Shown here: positions 17,715 to 26,961 of the stretch, in pieces
Numbering within the stretch: the stretch's first letter is position 1
Layout of the letters: the number at the start of each line of letters is the position of its first letter
NCBI RefSeq assembly: GCF_004794515.1
Contig: NZ_SSDF01000090.1
Location: 173,284 to 237,283 of the forward strand
Source: Microbacterium sp. A20
Lineage (GTDB): Bacteria; Actinomycetota; Actinomycetes; Actinomycetales; Microbacteriaceae
Reading direction: 5' to 3'
Length of the DNA: 64,000 nt
Notes under the pieces: model-generated
Databases searched by the model: none
Seen by the model: only the letters and a program-made list of their open reading frames with translations
Told to the model about the DNA's origin: nothing
Position numbers and translations under genes: made by a program

Positions 17715-17753
17715 TGGAGTCATCTTGCCCCCACGGCAAGATTGCAGACTCCA
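17715..17753 (-). promoter_or_regulatory. Large inverted repeat in the leader of the LAxTG gene
   Basis: Arms 17715-17729 and 17735-17753 pair over 7+8 bp with a 4-nt bulge (17743-17746) and a 5-nt loop. It lies 61 nt upstream of ATG 17654 and 45 nt downstream of the DUF4012 stop. It could be a weak terminator for DUF4012 or an RNA/operator element controlling the surface protein. No U-tract follows. Confidence 0.45.
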
Positions 17754-17777
17754 GATATTCCCCAGTGAGTCGACACT

Positions 17778-17783
17778 ACCCTA
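17778..17783 (-). promoter_or_regulatory. Possible -10 (TAGGGT) for the LAxTG gene
   Basis: Minus-strand TAGGGT between the DUF4012 stop and the inverted repeat would place the start near 17771 and give a leader of about 117 nt. No convincing -35 is seen. Confidence 0.3.
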
Positions 17784-17797
17784 TCGAGCCCGGAATG

Positions 17798-19561
17798 TCA
17801 CGATGCGCAGTTGAGCGGTTCGCGCGTGATCTCCGGAGCCTCGATGAGCGGCGTGTGTCGCACCTCGGTGAAACGTGCGCCGGCACCGATGCCCTCGAAC
17901 TCGACCGTGATCGTCGTCGATTCCCCGGGCGCGAGGGACACCTCGTGCTGCACCACGGAACGGTCGCCGAGCATGGCAGTCTGCACGCCCTCTTTCTTGC
18001 CGTCCCTGTCGACGTGAGCGGGTGTCGCGCCTTCCGGTCCGTAGACCGCGATCAGCGTGCGCACCGTGCCGGCGGGGACGCCGTAGAAACCGTCGGCCGT
18101 GACATAGGCGGGCAGCGACGTGGCCGCGTCCGCCGGGGCCGTGCTCGTCCACGTGATGCGCACCTGCGTGGTCGGGGCACCCTGGCACGTGCCGATCGAG
18201 GTCACGATGGATGCGCGGGTGTAGTAGTCCATCTTCCCGCCGGTGGTGTCATTCATCAGCACGCCGACATAGGTCGCGTCGTCGCTGTCCGTGGGGATCG
18301 TTCCGCCCAGTTCGGTGGCGGCGAGCACGGCCTCCTCCTCCGGATGTGCGCTCCAGATGCGGATACGACTCTCGTCCGCCGATGTCGCCAGCGCCCCGAT
18401 GAGAGCCCGGGGATCGCCGCCGGACAGGGCGGCGCTGAACAGGCCGCCCGCCGCCTGGGCGAAGATCGCGTCCTGTGCGGCGGGGTCGGGGACGGCGGCG
18501 TAGATCTGCGACAGCAGGATGTCGGTCACGGTGTCCGCTGTGGCCGTGTAGGGGCCGAAGGAGAGATCTCCCGTGGCCTTCATGAGGTGCTCCGCGACGA
18601 CCGCGTCCACGGCGATGACGCCGTCGACGGTGCCGCCGAACCGACCCGTCCACCGCGCCGCGATGATCTCGCCCGCTTCGGCGAAGTCCGGGATGGCGGT
18701 GATGTTCTGGAGGTAGCGCCCTGGGCGGTCCTCGAACAGGGCGATCGTGGACTCGCTGAGCGGCAGCGCGGTGTCCAGCGGCGGGAAGTCCCGCGTCGAC
18801 GCCTGCCGCTGCAACGTGATCGTGCCGTTCTCGGCGTGGAGGAGAGCGATGGACCCGATGATCCCGCCAGAGGATCGCAACTCGGCGTTGTTCTGCATGG
18901 CCAGCACGTAATTGCGCGGGCCTTCGCCGCCGAGCATCGTCGGCAGCAGCACGGAGGCGCCGTGCAGGGCACCGACCGCCGTCGCCGCTCCGGTGACCGC
19001 GGATCGCAACTCGCCGACGGCATCGGCGAGGGGCGGGAGCGTCGCGTCCGCGTCGATCCGCTTGGCCTGCAGTTCGGCAGCCGTGAGCGCAGTGCTCGCC
19101 GTCTCGAGCGGTTCCTGGATCTCGGCGAAGGGGGCGAGATCGATCGTGCCGCCTGAGACGCCCAGGCCCGCCAGATCGAGTCCGTCGGCCACGTCGAGCA
19201 GGGGGGTGAGCGCGTCTGTCGAGACGTCGTGCGCTATCTCCGCCATCTCACTCACCGCGCGGAAGTTGGGTCCCAGCCACGGCGCAGCGCCGAAGGCCTG
19301 CCAGACGAAGTCGGAGGTGAGGTCGTCCGCCGATGCCGCGTTGCGCTCGATGCTCCCCGAGATCCGCTCCGCCTCGTCCAGATCCCCCTCGGCGATCGAA
19401 GCCTTCAGCTGCGTGGCGCCCGTGGCCACCTGCTGAAGATCGTTGACCGCGCCGATCCCGCGGACCGCCACCCAGCCGATCGCTATGAGCAGGATCGCCA
19501 GCAGAACGCCGACGGTCCACCCGATCCATCGGCGCCGGACGGGAAGACGACCATCGCTCAC
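17798..19561 (-). CDS. DUF4012 domain-containing membrane-anchored protein
   Basis: The 587-residue protein has a short basic N-terminus, one membrane helix (about 11-33), a helical region of about 150 residues and a large extracytoplasmic DUF4012 domain. The domain includes GEGPRNYVLAMQNNAELR and RSSGGIIGSIALL segments and ends in a beta-rich part. DUF4012 proteins are often found in polysaccharide loci of Gram-positives; their function is not established. The start is uncertain. GTG 19561 is preferred; TTG 19573, four codons upstream, is possible. Neither has a ribosome-binding site. Confidence 0.8.
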   Translation of the reverse strand: MSDGRLPVRRRWIGWTVGVLLAILLIAIGWVAVRGIGAVNDLQQVATGATQLKASIAEGDLDEAERISGSIERNAASADDLTSDFVWQAFGAAPWLGPNFRAVSEMAEIAHDVSTDALTPLLDVADGLDLAGLGVSGGTIDLAPFAEIQEPLETASTALTAAELQAKRIDADATLPPLADAVGELRSAVTGAATAVGALHGASVLLPTMLGGEGPRNYVLAMQNNAELRSSGGIIGSIALLHAENGTITLQRQASTRDFPPLDTALPLSESTIALFEDRPGRYLQNITAIPDFAEAGEIIAARWTGRFGGTVDGVIAVDAVVAEHLMKATGDLSFGPYTATADTVTDILLSQIYAAVPDPAAQDAIFAQAAGGLFSAALSGGDPRALIGALATSADESRIRIWSAHPEEEAVLAATELGGTIPTDSDDATYVGVLMNDTTGGKMDYYTRASIVTSIGTCQGAPTTQVRITWTSTAPADAATSLPAYVTADGFYGVPAGTVRTLIAVYGPEGATPAHVDRDGKKEGVQTAMLGDRSVVQHEVSLAPGESTTITVEFEGIGAGARFTEVRHTPLIEAPEITREPLNCAS

Positions 19562-19670
19562 CCGAGCATTCAAGCATGAACCGCTGGGGCGGCGGTGGGG
19601 AAAACTGTGGGAACGCTGACATTCGCGCGGCGCGGTCGGTGCGCTCCACGGGGGAGCGGTGCGGCGAGGA

Positions 19671-19676
19671 TAGCCT
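19671..19676 (+). promoter_or_regulatory. -10 element (TAGCCT), leaderless start of GT4 gene
   Basis: TAGCCT ends 6 nt before ATG 19683. Confidence 0.6.
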
Positions 19677-19682
19677 GATCAC

Positions 19683-20756
19683 ATGGGTGCTCGGCTGCGT
19701 GTAGTTCTGGATCAGCTCGTGCATGTCGTCGACCCCGACCAGGCCTCCGCGTCCGTCGATCTCGCCCGCGGCCTGATCGCCACGGCGCCCTCGGGGTGCG
19801 CGGTGGACGCCATCGTGCCTGCCGGGGCCGAGGTGCCGATCGCCGGCGTCGGCGAGGTGCGGACCCTCGCGCTCGGGCGTCGCGAACTGGCCGCCTCCTG
19901 GCAGCTGGGGATCGCCCCGGGCGTCGGCGGGGGACTGATCCACTCGCCGACGCTGATGGCCCCGCTCGTGCGTCATGATCGCGTGCACGACAACGACCAG
20001 ACCACCGTCACACTGTGGGACCTGCGCGCGTGGGATGCGCCGGAGGAACTGCCCAAGACCGTCGTCGGCTGGCAGCGTGGGATGCTGCGACGTGCGGTGA
20101 AGCACGCCGACGCCGTGATCGTTCCCTCGCATGCGGTTGCCGAGAGACTGTCGGAACTCGCGCGCCTCGGCGACCGCGTCCGCGTGGTCGCGGGCGCTCC
20201 GCCGCACGGGTTCGCAGCGCCGGCGGATGCCGCCGAGCGCCGCGCGGCATTGTCGTTGCCCGCGCAGTACGTGGTGTTGGCGGGGTGCGTTGCTGATCTG
20301 CAGGAGGGTTTCCGTGGCGCCGTCGCAGCGGGGATCGATGCGGTCGTCGTCGGGGTTGCCGAGGGTGGGGAGCCCCGTTACGCCGAGCTCGCCTCGGCCG
20401 CAGGGCTCCCCGAGCGGCGCGCACACATCCGGGGTGCGCTGGACGCCGCAGACCGCGCAGCGGTGCTGGCGGGGGCGTCGGTGTTCGCCGCGACGGACAG
20501 CTCCGCCGGTTGGCCGTGGCGCGCGGTCGAGGCGATGAACCTCGGGATCCCCGTGGTCGCCGTCGACAGCGGCTCGCACCGCGACGTGATCGCCGACGGG
20601 GGGATGCTGGTCGCGGCCGACGAGGTCGCGGACGCCATAGTGGAGGCGACGAGCACCGCCGCGAGCCGGCTGCGCGTCCTGGCCGCGGATCGATCCCGGG
20701 CCTTCTCCTGGGCCAGTTCGGCGGAACGGCTCTGGGGTTTGCACGCCGACCTCTGA
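19683..20756 (+). CDS. GT4-type glycosyltransferase
   Basis: The 357-residue GT-B fold protein has an N-terminal domain with LHSP-like GGLIHSPTLMAP (near residue 81) and a ADAVIVPSHAVAERL linker typical of GT4 enzymes (near 143). The C-terminal donor-binding domain ends with a variant of the EAMxxGxPVVA motif, WRAVEAMNLGIPVVAVDSG (near 279). The usual E-x7-E region is partly altered (SSAGWPWRAVE). It presumably transfers a hexose in surface glycan synthesis. It is divergent from the DUF4012 gene and starts at ATG 19683 after a leaderless-type -10. Confidence 0.8.
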   Translation: MGARLRVVLDQLVHVVDPDQASASVDLARGLIATAPSGCAVDAIVPAGAEVPIAGVGEVRTLALGRRELAASWQLGIAPGVGGGLIHSPTLMAPLVRHDRVHDNDQTTVTLWDLRAWDAPEELPKTVVGWQRGMLRRAVKHADAVIVPSHAVAERLSELARLGDRVRVVAGAPPHGFAAPADAAERRAALSLPAQYVVLAGCVADLQEGFRGAVAAGIDAVVVGVAEGGEPRYAELASAAGLPERRAHIRGALDAADRAAVLAGASVFAATDSSAGWPWRAVEAMNLGIPVVAVDSGSHRDVIADGGMLVAADEVADAIVEATSTAASRLRVLAADRSRAFSWASSAERLWGLHADL

Positions 20757-20856
20757 GGGCTGGGAGCCACCTGCACATCGGCGCGACACGCCGGGTTGCT
20801 GTGGCCAAAGGGGTGCAACAGTGGCATCATCTCGCAACTTCCGTCACACTGGTCAC

Positions 20857-23319
20857 ATGTCTCGACGTGCCCCACGCTCGCGAAACACCCTGAGGACCGC
20901 CCCACTCCTCACCTGTGTCCTCGCTGTCTCCGCCCTCATTCTCGGAACGGTCGTTCCCTCCGCCGCTGCACAGGCGACGGTCGCGTCGCCCGTGGCGACA
21001 GCCGCGAACGCCCCCGCCGCGCCCGTCGATGCGGGGGTCGTGAAGACCTCACTCGCGGGCTTCACCCCGGGCAACATCATCAGCGACGCCGTGTTCACGA
21101 ACAAGAGCACGATGACCGAGGCGCAGATCCAGACGTTCTTCAACGGCAAGGTCGCGCGCTGCCTGGGCGGCCGCGACGAGAACAACGAGCCGATCGTCTG
21201 CCTCAAGGACTTCAAGATGACCACGGTCACCCGTCCCGCAGACGCCTATTGCTCCGGCTACAAGGGTGCCGCGAACGAGTCGGCTGCGCGCATCATCTAT
21301 CGCGTCGCGCAGGCCTGCAACATCAACCCGCAGGTGCTGATCGTGATGCTGCAGAAGGAGCAGGGCCTCATCACGCACACGTGGCCGAGCGCCTGGCGCT
21401 ATCGGATCGCGCTGGGACAGGGGTGCCCCGACACCGCACCGTGCGATCCGAACTACATCGGCTTCTTCCACCAGATCTACGGCGCCGCCCGCCAGATGCA
21501 GATCTACATGGAAGGCAAGTGGTTCCAGTGGTATGCACCGGGGAAGACCTGGAACATCCTGTACAACCCCAAGGCATCCTGCGGTTCCGCACCGGTGTAC
21601 GTCGCGAACAAGGCGACGTCGGCGCTCTACTACTACACGCCGTACCAGCCCAACGCGGCAGCTCTGCGCGCCGGCTACGGCGAGGGCGACGGATGCTCGG
21701 CATACGGCAACCGCAACTTCTACAACTACTTCACCGACTGGTTCGGGTCGACGCAGAAGCCGTCGGTGCCGGCAGGGGCGCCGCCGACACTCGCCTCGGC
21801 CAACACCTCCCCGTATGTGCTGGCGACATCCGCCGACGGCACCGTCTGGGGCTACCCCTTCGCTCGTGGGGTCTGGGGCAAGGCGGTCTCGCTCTCCACC
21901 GGTCTGACGGACGTTTCATCGGTTCACCTCGTGGGCGACATGAACGGCGACGGCAACCGCGACATTCTCGCTGTCGGCAAAGACAAGCGCGCATGGTCTC
22001 TGCTGGGCGCGGGCGACAAAACTTTCTCCGCTCGCACCCAGATCGCCGTCGATTGGTCAGGGAGCGTCATGGTGACGCCCGCGGGAGACTTCGACGGTGA
22101 CGGTGTTCCCGACATGTTCACCACCGACAAAGCCGGAGCCCTGCTGCTCTGGCGTGGCGACGACCGCGGGGGCTTCCGCGCACCGGTGACCGTCGGCTCG
22201 GGTTGGAACGGGATGAACATGCTCGTCGGCGGCTTCGACTTCAACGGAGACGGCCGGCCGGATCTCATCGGACGCGACTCCGGGGGACGACTCACGCTTT
22301 ACACGGGGGACGGCCGCGGAAAATGGGGGGGATCGGTCCGGATCGGAACCGGCTGGCAGAACATGACCGCGATCATGAGTCCAGGCGATTTCGACGGGGA
22401 CGGGCGTCCCGATCTGCTCGCACGCGACGCCGCCGGCGCATTGTGGCAGTATGCCGGCGACGGCCGAGGAGCCGTGAAGGCCGGCAAGAAGGTCGGGACC
22501 GGATGGCAGTCGATGGTCTCGATTCAGGGGCCGGGCGTTCCCGTGACGAAGGCTCGGCCCATGAAGCCCGGAGTCGGCGACGTCGACAACGACGGGAAGA
22601 CGGACGTCGTCGCCACGGCAGCCGACGGCTCCGCGATTCTGTACACGGGGAGCGGAGCGGGCGGGTGGCTGAGCTCGCGGACGATCGCGAGCGGCTGGGG
22701 CGCGAAGGACAGGGTTCTGCCCCTGGGGGACTTCACCGGCGACGGCAAGCGTGACATCGGGCGCATCGACGAGTCCGGGCGGTTCCTCCTTCACAGCCAG
22801 GTGGGGGTCAACGGCGATTCGCAGCAGATCGGCCAGGGGTGGGCGGGTCTCGACCTCCTGATCGGGACGGTTGACTTCGACGGCGATCGGCTCCCCGACG
22901 TGCTGGCCCGCGACGCCTCGGGAAATCTCATCCTCTATTCCGGCAACGGCAAGGGGAGCTGGCTGGGTTCCCGCGTCGTCGGCAAGGGGTGGTCGAGCAT
23001 GGATGCTGCCTTCTACGTCGGTGACTTCGACGGTGACGGCAAAGCGGGAGACATCATCGCGCGTCGGACGGACGGGACCCTGTGGCTGTACTCGCTCGCC
23101 GGCGACGGGACGTGGGGGGATTCGCGCCAGATCGGAAAGGGCTGGGGCGCCATGGCACAGATCATCTCTCCCGGCGACTTCGACGGCGACGGAAAGATCG
23201 ATGTCCTCGCACGCACAGCTACCGGCGAGCTCCTGCTCTACAGCGGCGACGGACGCGGCGGATGGCTGTCTTCGCGGGCCGTGGGCAAGGGCTGGGTATC
23301 GGTCGCGCCGATCGGGTGA
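20857..23319 (+). CDS. Secreted FG-GAP (VCBS) repeat protein with lysozyme-like N-terminal domain
   Basis: The 820-residue secreted protein has a signal peptide (1 to about 46), a globular domain (about 60-300) and nine FG-GAP repeats (about 355-790). Each repeat carries a calcium-binding D-x-D/N-x-D-G type loop such as GDFDGDGRPD. The globular domain contains VLIVMLQKEQGLIT and IGFFHQIYGAARQMQIY, resembling transglycosylase/lysozyme-like folds that use a Glu; this relation is inference. Four or more Cys in this domain may form disulfides. It is probably an extracellular propeller for carbohydrate or cell binding. ATG 20857 is preceded by CACACT with a 6-nt spacer; the in-frame GTG at 20821 would spoil the signal peptide. 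Confidence 0.8.
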   Translation: MSRRAPRSRNTLRTAPLLTCVLAVSALILGTVVPSAAAQATVASPVATAANAPAAPVDAGVVKTSLAGFTPGNIISDAVFTNKSTMTEAQIQTFFNGKVARCLGGRDENNEPIVCLKDFKMTTVTRPADAYCSGYKGAANESAARIIYRVAQACNINPQVLIVMLQKEQGLITHTWPSAWRYRIALGQGCPDTAPCDPNYIGFFHQIYGAARQMQIYMEGKWFQWYAPGKTWNILYNPKASCGSAPVYVANKATSALYYYTPYQPNAAALRAGYGEGDGCSAYGNRNFYNYFTDWFGSTQKPSVPAGAPPTLASANTSPYVLATSADGTVWGYPFARGVWGKAVSLSTGLTDVSSVHLVGDMNGDGNRDILAVGKDKRAWSLLGAGDKTFSARTQIAVDWSGSVMVTPAGDFDGDGVPDMFTTDKAGALLLWRGDDRGGFRAPVTVGSGWNGMNMLVGGFDFNGDGRPDLIGRDSGGRLTLYTGDGRGKWGGSVRIGTGWQNMTAIMSPGDFDGDGRPDLLARDAAGALWQYAGDGRGAVKAGKKVGTGWQSMVSIQGPGVPVTKARPMKPGVGDVDNDGKTDVVATAADGSAILYTGSGAGGWLSSRTIASGWGAKDRVLPLGDFTGDGKRDIGRIDESGRFLLHSQVGVNGDSQQIGQGWAGLDLLIGTVDFDGDRLPDVLARDASGNLILYSGNGKGSWLGSRVVGKGWSSMDAAFYVGDFDGDGKAGDIIARRTDGTLWLYSLAGDGTWGDSRQIGKGWGAMAQIISPGDFDGDGKIDVLARTATGELLLYSGDGRGGWLSSRAVGKGWVSVAPIG
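21932..23203 (+). repeat. Nine FG-GAP coding repeats
   Basis: Repeats of about 48-64 codons start near 21932, 22084, 22229, 22384, 22576, 22729, 22868, 23022 and 23174, each with an Asp/Asn-Gly loop. Similarity is at protein level; the DNA copies have diverged, so the array is old. Confidence 0.7.
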
Positions 23320-23348
23320 GCACACAGGACACCGGCGAGGGTGTGGCA

Positions 23349-23354
23349 TAGGAT
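23349..23354 (+). promoter_or_regulatory. -10 element (TAGGAT) of the first ABC-2 export operon
   Basis: TAGGAT lies 36 nt before ATG 23391, in the 71-nt gap after the FG-GAP gene. It would give a short leader and drive 23391-26961. Confidence 0.45.
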
Positions 23355-23390
23355 GGGGAAGTTCTGGGCGGCATCCGTCGCCGTCGCTGA

Positions 23391-24341
23391 ATGAGTAGGC
23401 CTGTGACCGACACCCGAGATCTTTTCGCCACCGTCCCGCGTTCCGAATTCGACACACCCGGCAAGAGCCGCGGGCTGATCGACGTGGTGCGCTGGCGCTA
23501 TCTGCTGAACCTGCTCGTGCGCACGGGCGTGACGACGCGCTACCGGAACTCGGTCCTCGGCTGGACATGGTCCTACGTGCGACCGGCGGCGCAGTTCCTC
23601 GTGTTCTGGGTCGTCCTGGGGCTGTTCATGAACCTCGACCGCGGCATCCCGAACTACGCGGTCTATCTGTTCTCGGGCATCGTCGTGATCAACCTCTTCT
23701 CCGAGGCGTTCAAGAACGCCACGACGTCGATCGTCGGGAACGCCGCCCTGGTGCGGAAGGTCTTCCTCCCGCGTCAACTGTTCGCCGTCTCCGCCGTCAT
23801 CGTCGCGTTCGTGCATTTCCTTCCTCAGGTCGGTCTCTTGCTCGTGGTGTGCCTGTTCCTGGGCTGGGCTGTGCACATCTCCGTTCTGTCGGTGCTCGCC
23901 ATCTTCGCCGGCATGATCATCGTGATCGTGTTCGCGCTCGGTCTGGGACTGTTCTTCGGCGCCATCAACGTGCGCTACCGCGACGCGGAGAACATCGTCG
24001 AACTGATGCTCCTCCTCGCCACATGGGCATCGCCGGTCCTCTATTCCTGGGTCATGGTGCAAGATGCGGTGGTGAAGACGCTCGGTTGGCCGCAGTGGCT
24101 CGTCGAGGTGTATCTCCTGAATCCCATCACGCAAGGCGTCGAGCTCTTCCACTACGCGTTCTGGCGCCCGGCGACCGAGGGAATGATCTCCGCAACCGGT
24201 TATGCCGGGCTGCAGATGGATGCGATGCCGCCGGGACTGGCCTGGAACACCCTCTGGACATTTCTCATCGCCGTCGGCACGCTCCTGATCGGTCAGCTGG
24301 TGTTCCGCCGCCTCGAAGGAAGATTCGCACAGGACCTATGA
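23391..24341 (+). CDS. ABC-2 polysaccharide export permease (Wzm-like, first pair)
   Basis: The 316-residue integral membrane protein has about six helices. An amphipathic N-terminal segment leads into LLVRTGVTTRYRNSVLGWTWS, the conserved entry of Wzm/TagG permeases, and it ends LVFRRLEGRFAQDL. With the ATPase that overlaps it by ATGA it forms an exporter of undecaprenyl-linked polysaccharide or teichoic acid. The start may be ATG 23391 or GTG 23403; neither has a clear ribosome-binding site. Confidence 0.88.
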   Translation: MSRPVTDTRDLFATVPRSEFDTPGKSRGLIDVVRWRYLLNLLVRTGVTTRYRNSVLGWTWSYVRPAAQFLVFWVVLGLFMNLDRGIPNYAVYLFSGIVVINLFSEAFKNATTSIVGNAALVRKVFLPRQLFAVSAVIVAFVHFLPQVGLLLVVCLFLGWAVHISVLSVLAIFAGMIIVIVFALGLGLFFGAINVRYRDAENIVELMLLLATWASPVLYSWVMVQDAVVKTLGWPQWLVEVYLLNPITQGVELFHYAFWRPATEGMISATGYAGLQMDAMPPGLAWNTLWTFLIAVGTLLIGQLVFRRLEGRFAQDL

Positions 24342-25075
24342 GTGCTCCGCAGACGCTCCGACCGAGCATCGTCATCGACGGCGTGAAGAAGCGCTTCACG
24401 CTCAACCATGCCTTCTCTCTCAAGGACACCGTCGTGTCCTGGATCAAGCGCCGCAAGCTGACGAGCGAGTTCGAGGCGCTCAAGGGTGTCGACATCGTGA
24501 TCGGCGAGGGCGAATCGGTCGCCGTCCTCGGACTCAACGGCTCGGGGAAGTCGACTCTCCTCAAGCTCGTCTCCGGTGTGATGGAGCCCGATGAAGGAGA
24601 GGTCCTCACCCGAGGGCGGGTGGCCGGTCTGATCGAAGTCGGCGCCGGGTTCCACCCTGAGCTGTCCGGTCGCGAGAACGTGTTCCTCAATGCCGCGATC
24701 CTCGGAATGAAGCGGCACGAGATCGAGGCACGTTACGACGAGATCGTGGCCTTCAGTGAGATCGAGCAGTTCATCGACCAGGAGGTCAAGCACTACTCCT
24801 CGGGAATGTTCATGCGACTGGCCTTCTCAGTGGCCATCCACGTCGAGCTCGACGTGCTCCTGGTGGATGAGATCCTCTCCGTCGGTGACGCGCCGTTCCG
24901 CGAGAAGTGCCGCTTGAAATTCGAGGAGTTGATCGCGCAGGGGAAGACGCTCGTCGTCGTCAGCCACGACATGGAGATGGTGCGCCAGCTCTGCGCCCGA
25001 GGAGTGGTCATCAGCAAGGGTGAGGTCATCTACGACGGCGAGGTCGAAGGCGCGATCGCTCTGGTGGACGCGTGA
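24338..25075 (+). CDS. ABC-2 polysaccharide export ATPase (Wzt/TagH-like, first pair)
   Basis: The 245-residue ATPase has Walker A GLNGSGKST near residue 66, the Wzt-type signature YSSGMFMRLAF near 148, Walker B VLLVDEIL near 168 and the switch His in VVSHD near 207. It lacks the C-terminal carbohydrate-binding domain found in Wzt proteins that recognise a terminal sugar cap, so export is probably not cap-dependent. The start overlaps wzm by ATGA, and the stop overlaps the next gene by TGATG. Confidence 0.9.
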   Translation: MSAPQTLRPSIVIDGVKKRFTLNHAFSLKDTVVSWIKRRKLTSEFEALKGVDIVIGEGESVAVLGLNGSGKSTLLKLVSGVMEPDEGEVLTRGRVAGLIEVGAGFHPELSGRENVFLNAAILGMKRHEIEARYDEIVAFSEIEQFIDQEVKHYSSGMFMRLAFSVAIHVELDVLLVDEILSVGDAPFREKCRLKFEELIAQGKTLVVVSHDMEMVRQLCARGVVISKGEVIYDGEVEGAIALVDA

Positions 25076-26961
25076 TGGCGGGGTGGATCGGGCAGGTGCC
25101 TGCCCTGCTCGTCGCGATCGCGATCATCGTGCTCCCCGGCCTTCCCGCTGCCCTCTGTCTCCGTGCGAGCGGACTCCAGCGCCTGGGCGCGGCGATCGCG
25201 CTCTCGCTCGCGATCGTCGCCACCGCGAGTGTCGTCGCGCCGGTGCTCGGCCTCGGGTGGTCTCCGCTGCCGGTCGCCATCGTCGCGTCGATCGTCACGG
25301 CCGTCGCGGCCGTGTTGCGCTGGACCGGCCGCCGGGTACCGCCGGTCGCACGCTCGCGCCGTCCCCTCGTCTGGGTCGCCCTGGGCGCGGCTTTCCTCGG
25401 ATGGACCGCCATCCTCACGGTCGGGATCGTCGATCCCTCCCACCCCAGTCAGCTGTATGACGGCCTTTTCCATCTGAACGCCGTCGAGTTCATCATTCAG
25501 AACAGCGACGCATCGCCCCTGCACATGACGATGGTGACCCCGGGGGCGAGTACCGCCGTCTACCCCACGCTGTGGCACGCCGTGGTGGCACTCCTGGTCC
25601 CGGTTTCAGGCGGCGTCGTGGCGGCGACCAATATCGTCACGGTCGCCGTGATCGCCGTGATCTGGCCGGTCGCACTTGCATGCCTCGCGTCGATCGTGTT
25701 CCGGGCGCACCCCGCCGCGGCGTTCTGGGCGCCCCTGGTCGCCTTCGCGTTCAGCGTCTTCCCGCTCGGATTCCTGAACTGGGGCGTGCTGTACCCGAAC
25801 CTCCTGGGCAACGTGCTGTTGCCCCTCTTCCTCGCTTTCGTGATCCGGGCGTTCTCGTCCGGCGACGGACCCGCGGGACGAACGCTCTGGATACTCACCG
25901 CTGCCGCCGCCGCCGGAGCATCCGCCGCTGCGCATCCGTCGTCTCTGCTCGCCGGCGTGGTACTCGTGGTGCCGTTCGTCGTGTGGCAGGCGCTGCGGCC
26001 GTGGCCGAACGCGTCACGGACCCGCCGTGTGCTCACCATCTCGGGGCTCCTCGTCGGATTCGCACTCCTCGTGATCATCTGGCTCGCGGCGAACGTCACG
26101 ACCCACGAGTGGTTGCCCGGAGTGACGATGAGCCAGGCCCTCGGCGAGGTGGCATTCCTCAGCCCGGTCGGCCGCTCCACGGGCCTTCTGATCGGGTTGC
26201 TCGCCGCGATCGGAGTATGGCGCGTCGTGAAGGACCGCCAGTGGTGGGTGCTCTTCGCCTATGGCGTGAGCATCGCGTTCTATCTCGCAGCTGCCTGGCT
26301 GCCCCTGCTTTCCTTGCGGAGCCTGTTCGTGGGCGTCTGGTACGACGACACCACCCGGGTCGGCGCGCTGCTGGCGATGTGGGGCATCCCTCTCGCCGGA
26401 CTCGGTGCGGCCGTGGTCGTGGCGTGGCTGCGCGCGCACTGGGCGGCCGGCTCCCGGGCGCTCGTGGTCGTCATCGCGGCGCTCCTCGTGCTCGGCGCGG
26501 CGACCCACCTTCGCCCGCTGGCCAATGATGTCTCGTACATGCGGAACTCGAGCTACTTCTTCACGTCGGACTCCCAGGGGCTGTCCTCTGACGAAGCCGC
26601 GCTCTTCGAGGACATCGCGGATCGGCTCGACGACGATGACATCGTGCTCGGCGACCCCCTCACCGGGGCGGGGCTGCTGTTCGCCTACACGGGCAACGAC
26701 GTCGTGTTCCCGCATGTCACAGGTCGATATGGTGCGGATGCGGAACTGCTCGCACGCGACTTCGCAACCGGTGGCGCTGCTGTATGCGACGCGATCACCC
26801 GTCTCGGCGTCACGCACGTGCTCGACTTCGGAGACCGTCAGCTCTTCGAGAATCATTGGACGACGTTCGACGGGCTGCACCACCTCGGCGATTCGGACCT
26901 GCTGAGCGAAGTCGACCGGGTCGGCGACGCAGTCCTCTACGAAGTCACCGGTTGCGCGTAG
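25075..26961 (+). CDS. DUF6541 polytopic membrane protein, probable glycosyltransferase
   Basis: The 628-residue protein has about twelve or more hydrophobic helices and a C-terminal extracytoplasmic domain (about 500-628). It contains loop motifs such as DPSHPSQLYDGLFHLNAVEF (about 121-140) with the Asp-rich first loop typical of GT-C enzymes, and MTMVTPGASTAVYPTLWHAV. It matches the DUF6541 type found in actinobacterial glycan loci. GT-C enzymes use polyprenyl-phosphate sugars on the outer membrane face; that role here is inferred. ATG 25075 overlaps the ATPase stop (TGATG); GTG 25072 is possible. Its 3' end overlaps the convergent DUF2304 gene by 17 bp. Confidence 0.75.
   Translation: MAGWIGQVPALLVAIAIIVLPGLPAALCLRASGLQRLGAAIALSLAIVATASVVAPVLGLGWSPLPVAIVASIVTAVAAVLRWTGRRVPPVARSRRPLVWVALGAAFLGWTAILTVGIVDPSHPSQLYDGLFHLNAVEFIIQNSDASPLHMTMVTPGASTAVYPTLWHAVVALLVPVSGGVVAATNIVTVAVIAVIWPVALACLASIVFRAHPAAAFWAPLVAFAFSVFPLGFLNWGVLYPNLLGNVLLPLFLAFVIRAFSSGDGPAGRTLWILTAAAAAGASAAAHPSSLLAGVVLVVPFVVWQALRPWPNASRTRRVLTISGLLVGFALLVIIWLAANVTTHEWLPGVTMSQALGEVAFLSPVGRSTGLLIGLLAAIGVWRVVKDRQWWVLFAYGVSIAFYLAAAWLPLLSLRSLFVGVWYDDTTRVGALLAMWGIPLAGLGAAVVVAWLRAHWAAGSRALVVVIAALLVLGAATHLRPLANDVSYMRNSSYFFTSDSQGLSSDEAALFEDIADRLDDDDIVLGDPLTGAGLLFAYTGNDVVFPHVTGRYGADAELLARDFATGGAAVCDAITRLGVTHVLDFGDRQLFENHWTTFDGLHHLGDSDLLSEVDRVGDAVLYEVTGCA

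Noticed and set aside
21932..23203. Regularly spaced repeats considered as CRISPR or tandem DNA repeats
   Set aside because: They are protein-level FG-GAP repeats inside one gene; DNA copies differ and there are no spacers or cas genes.
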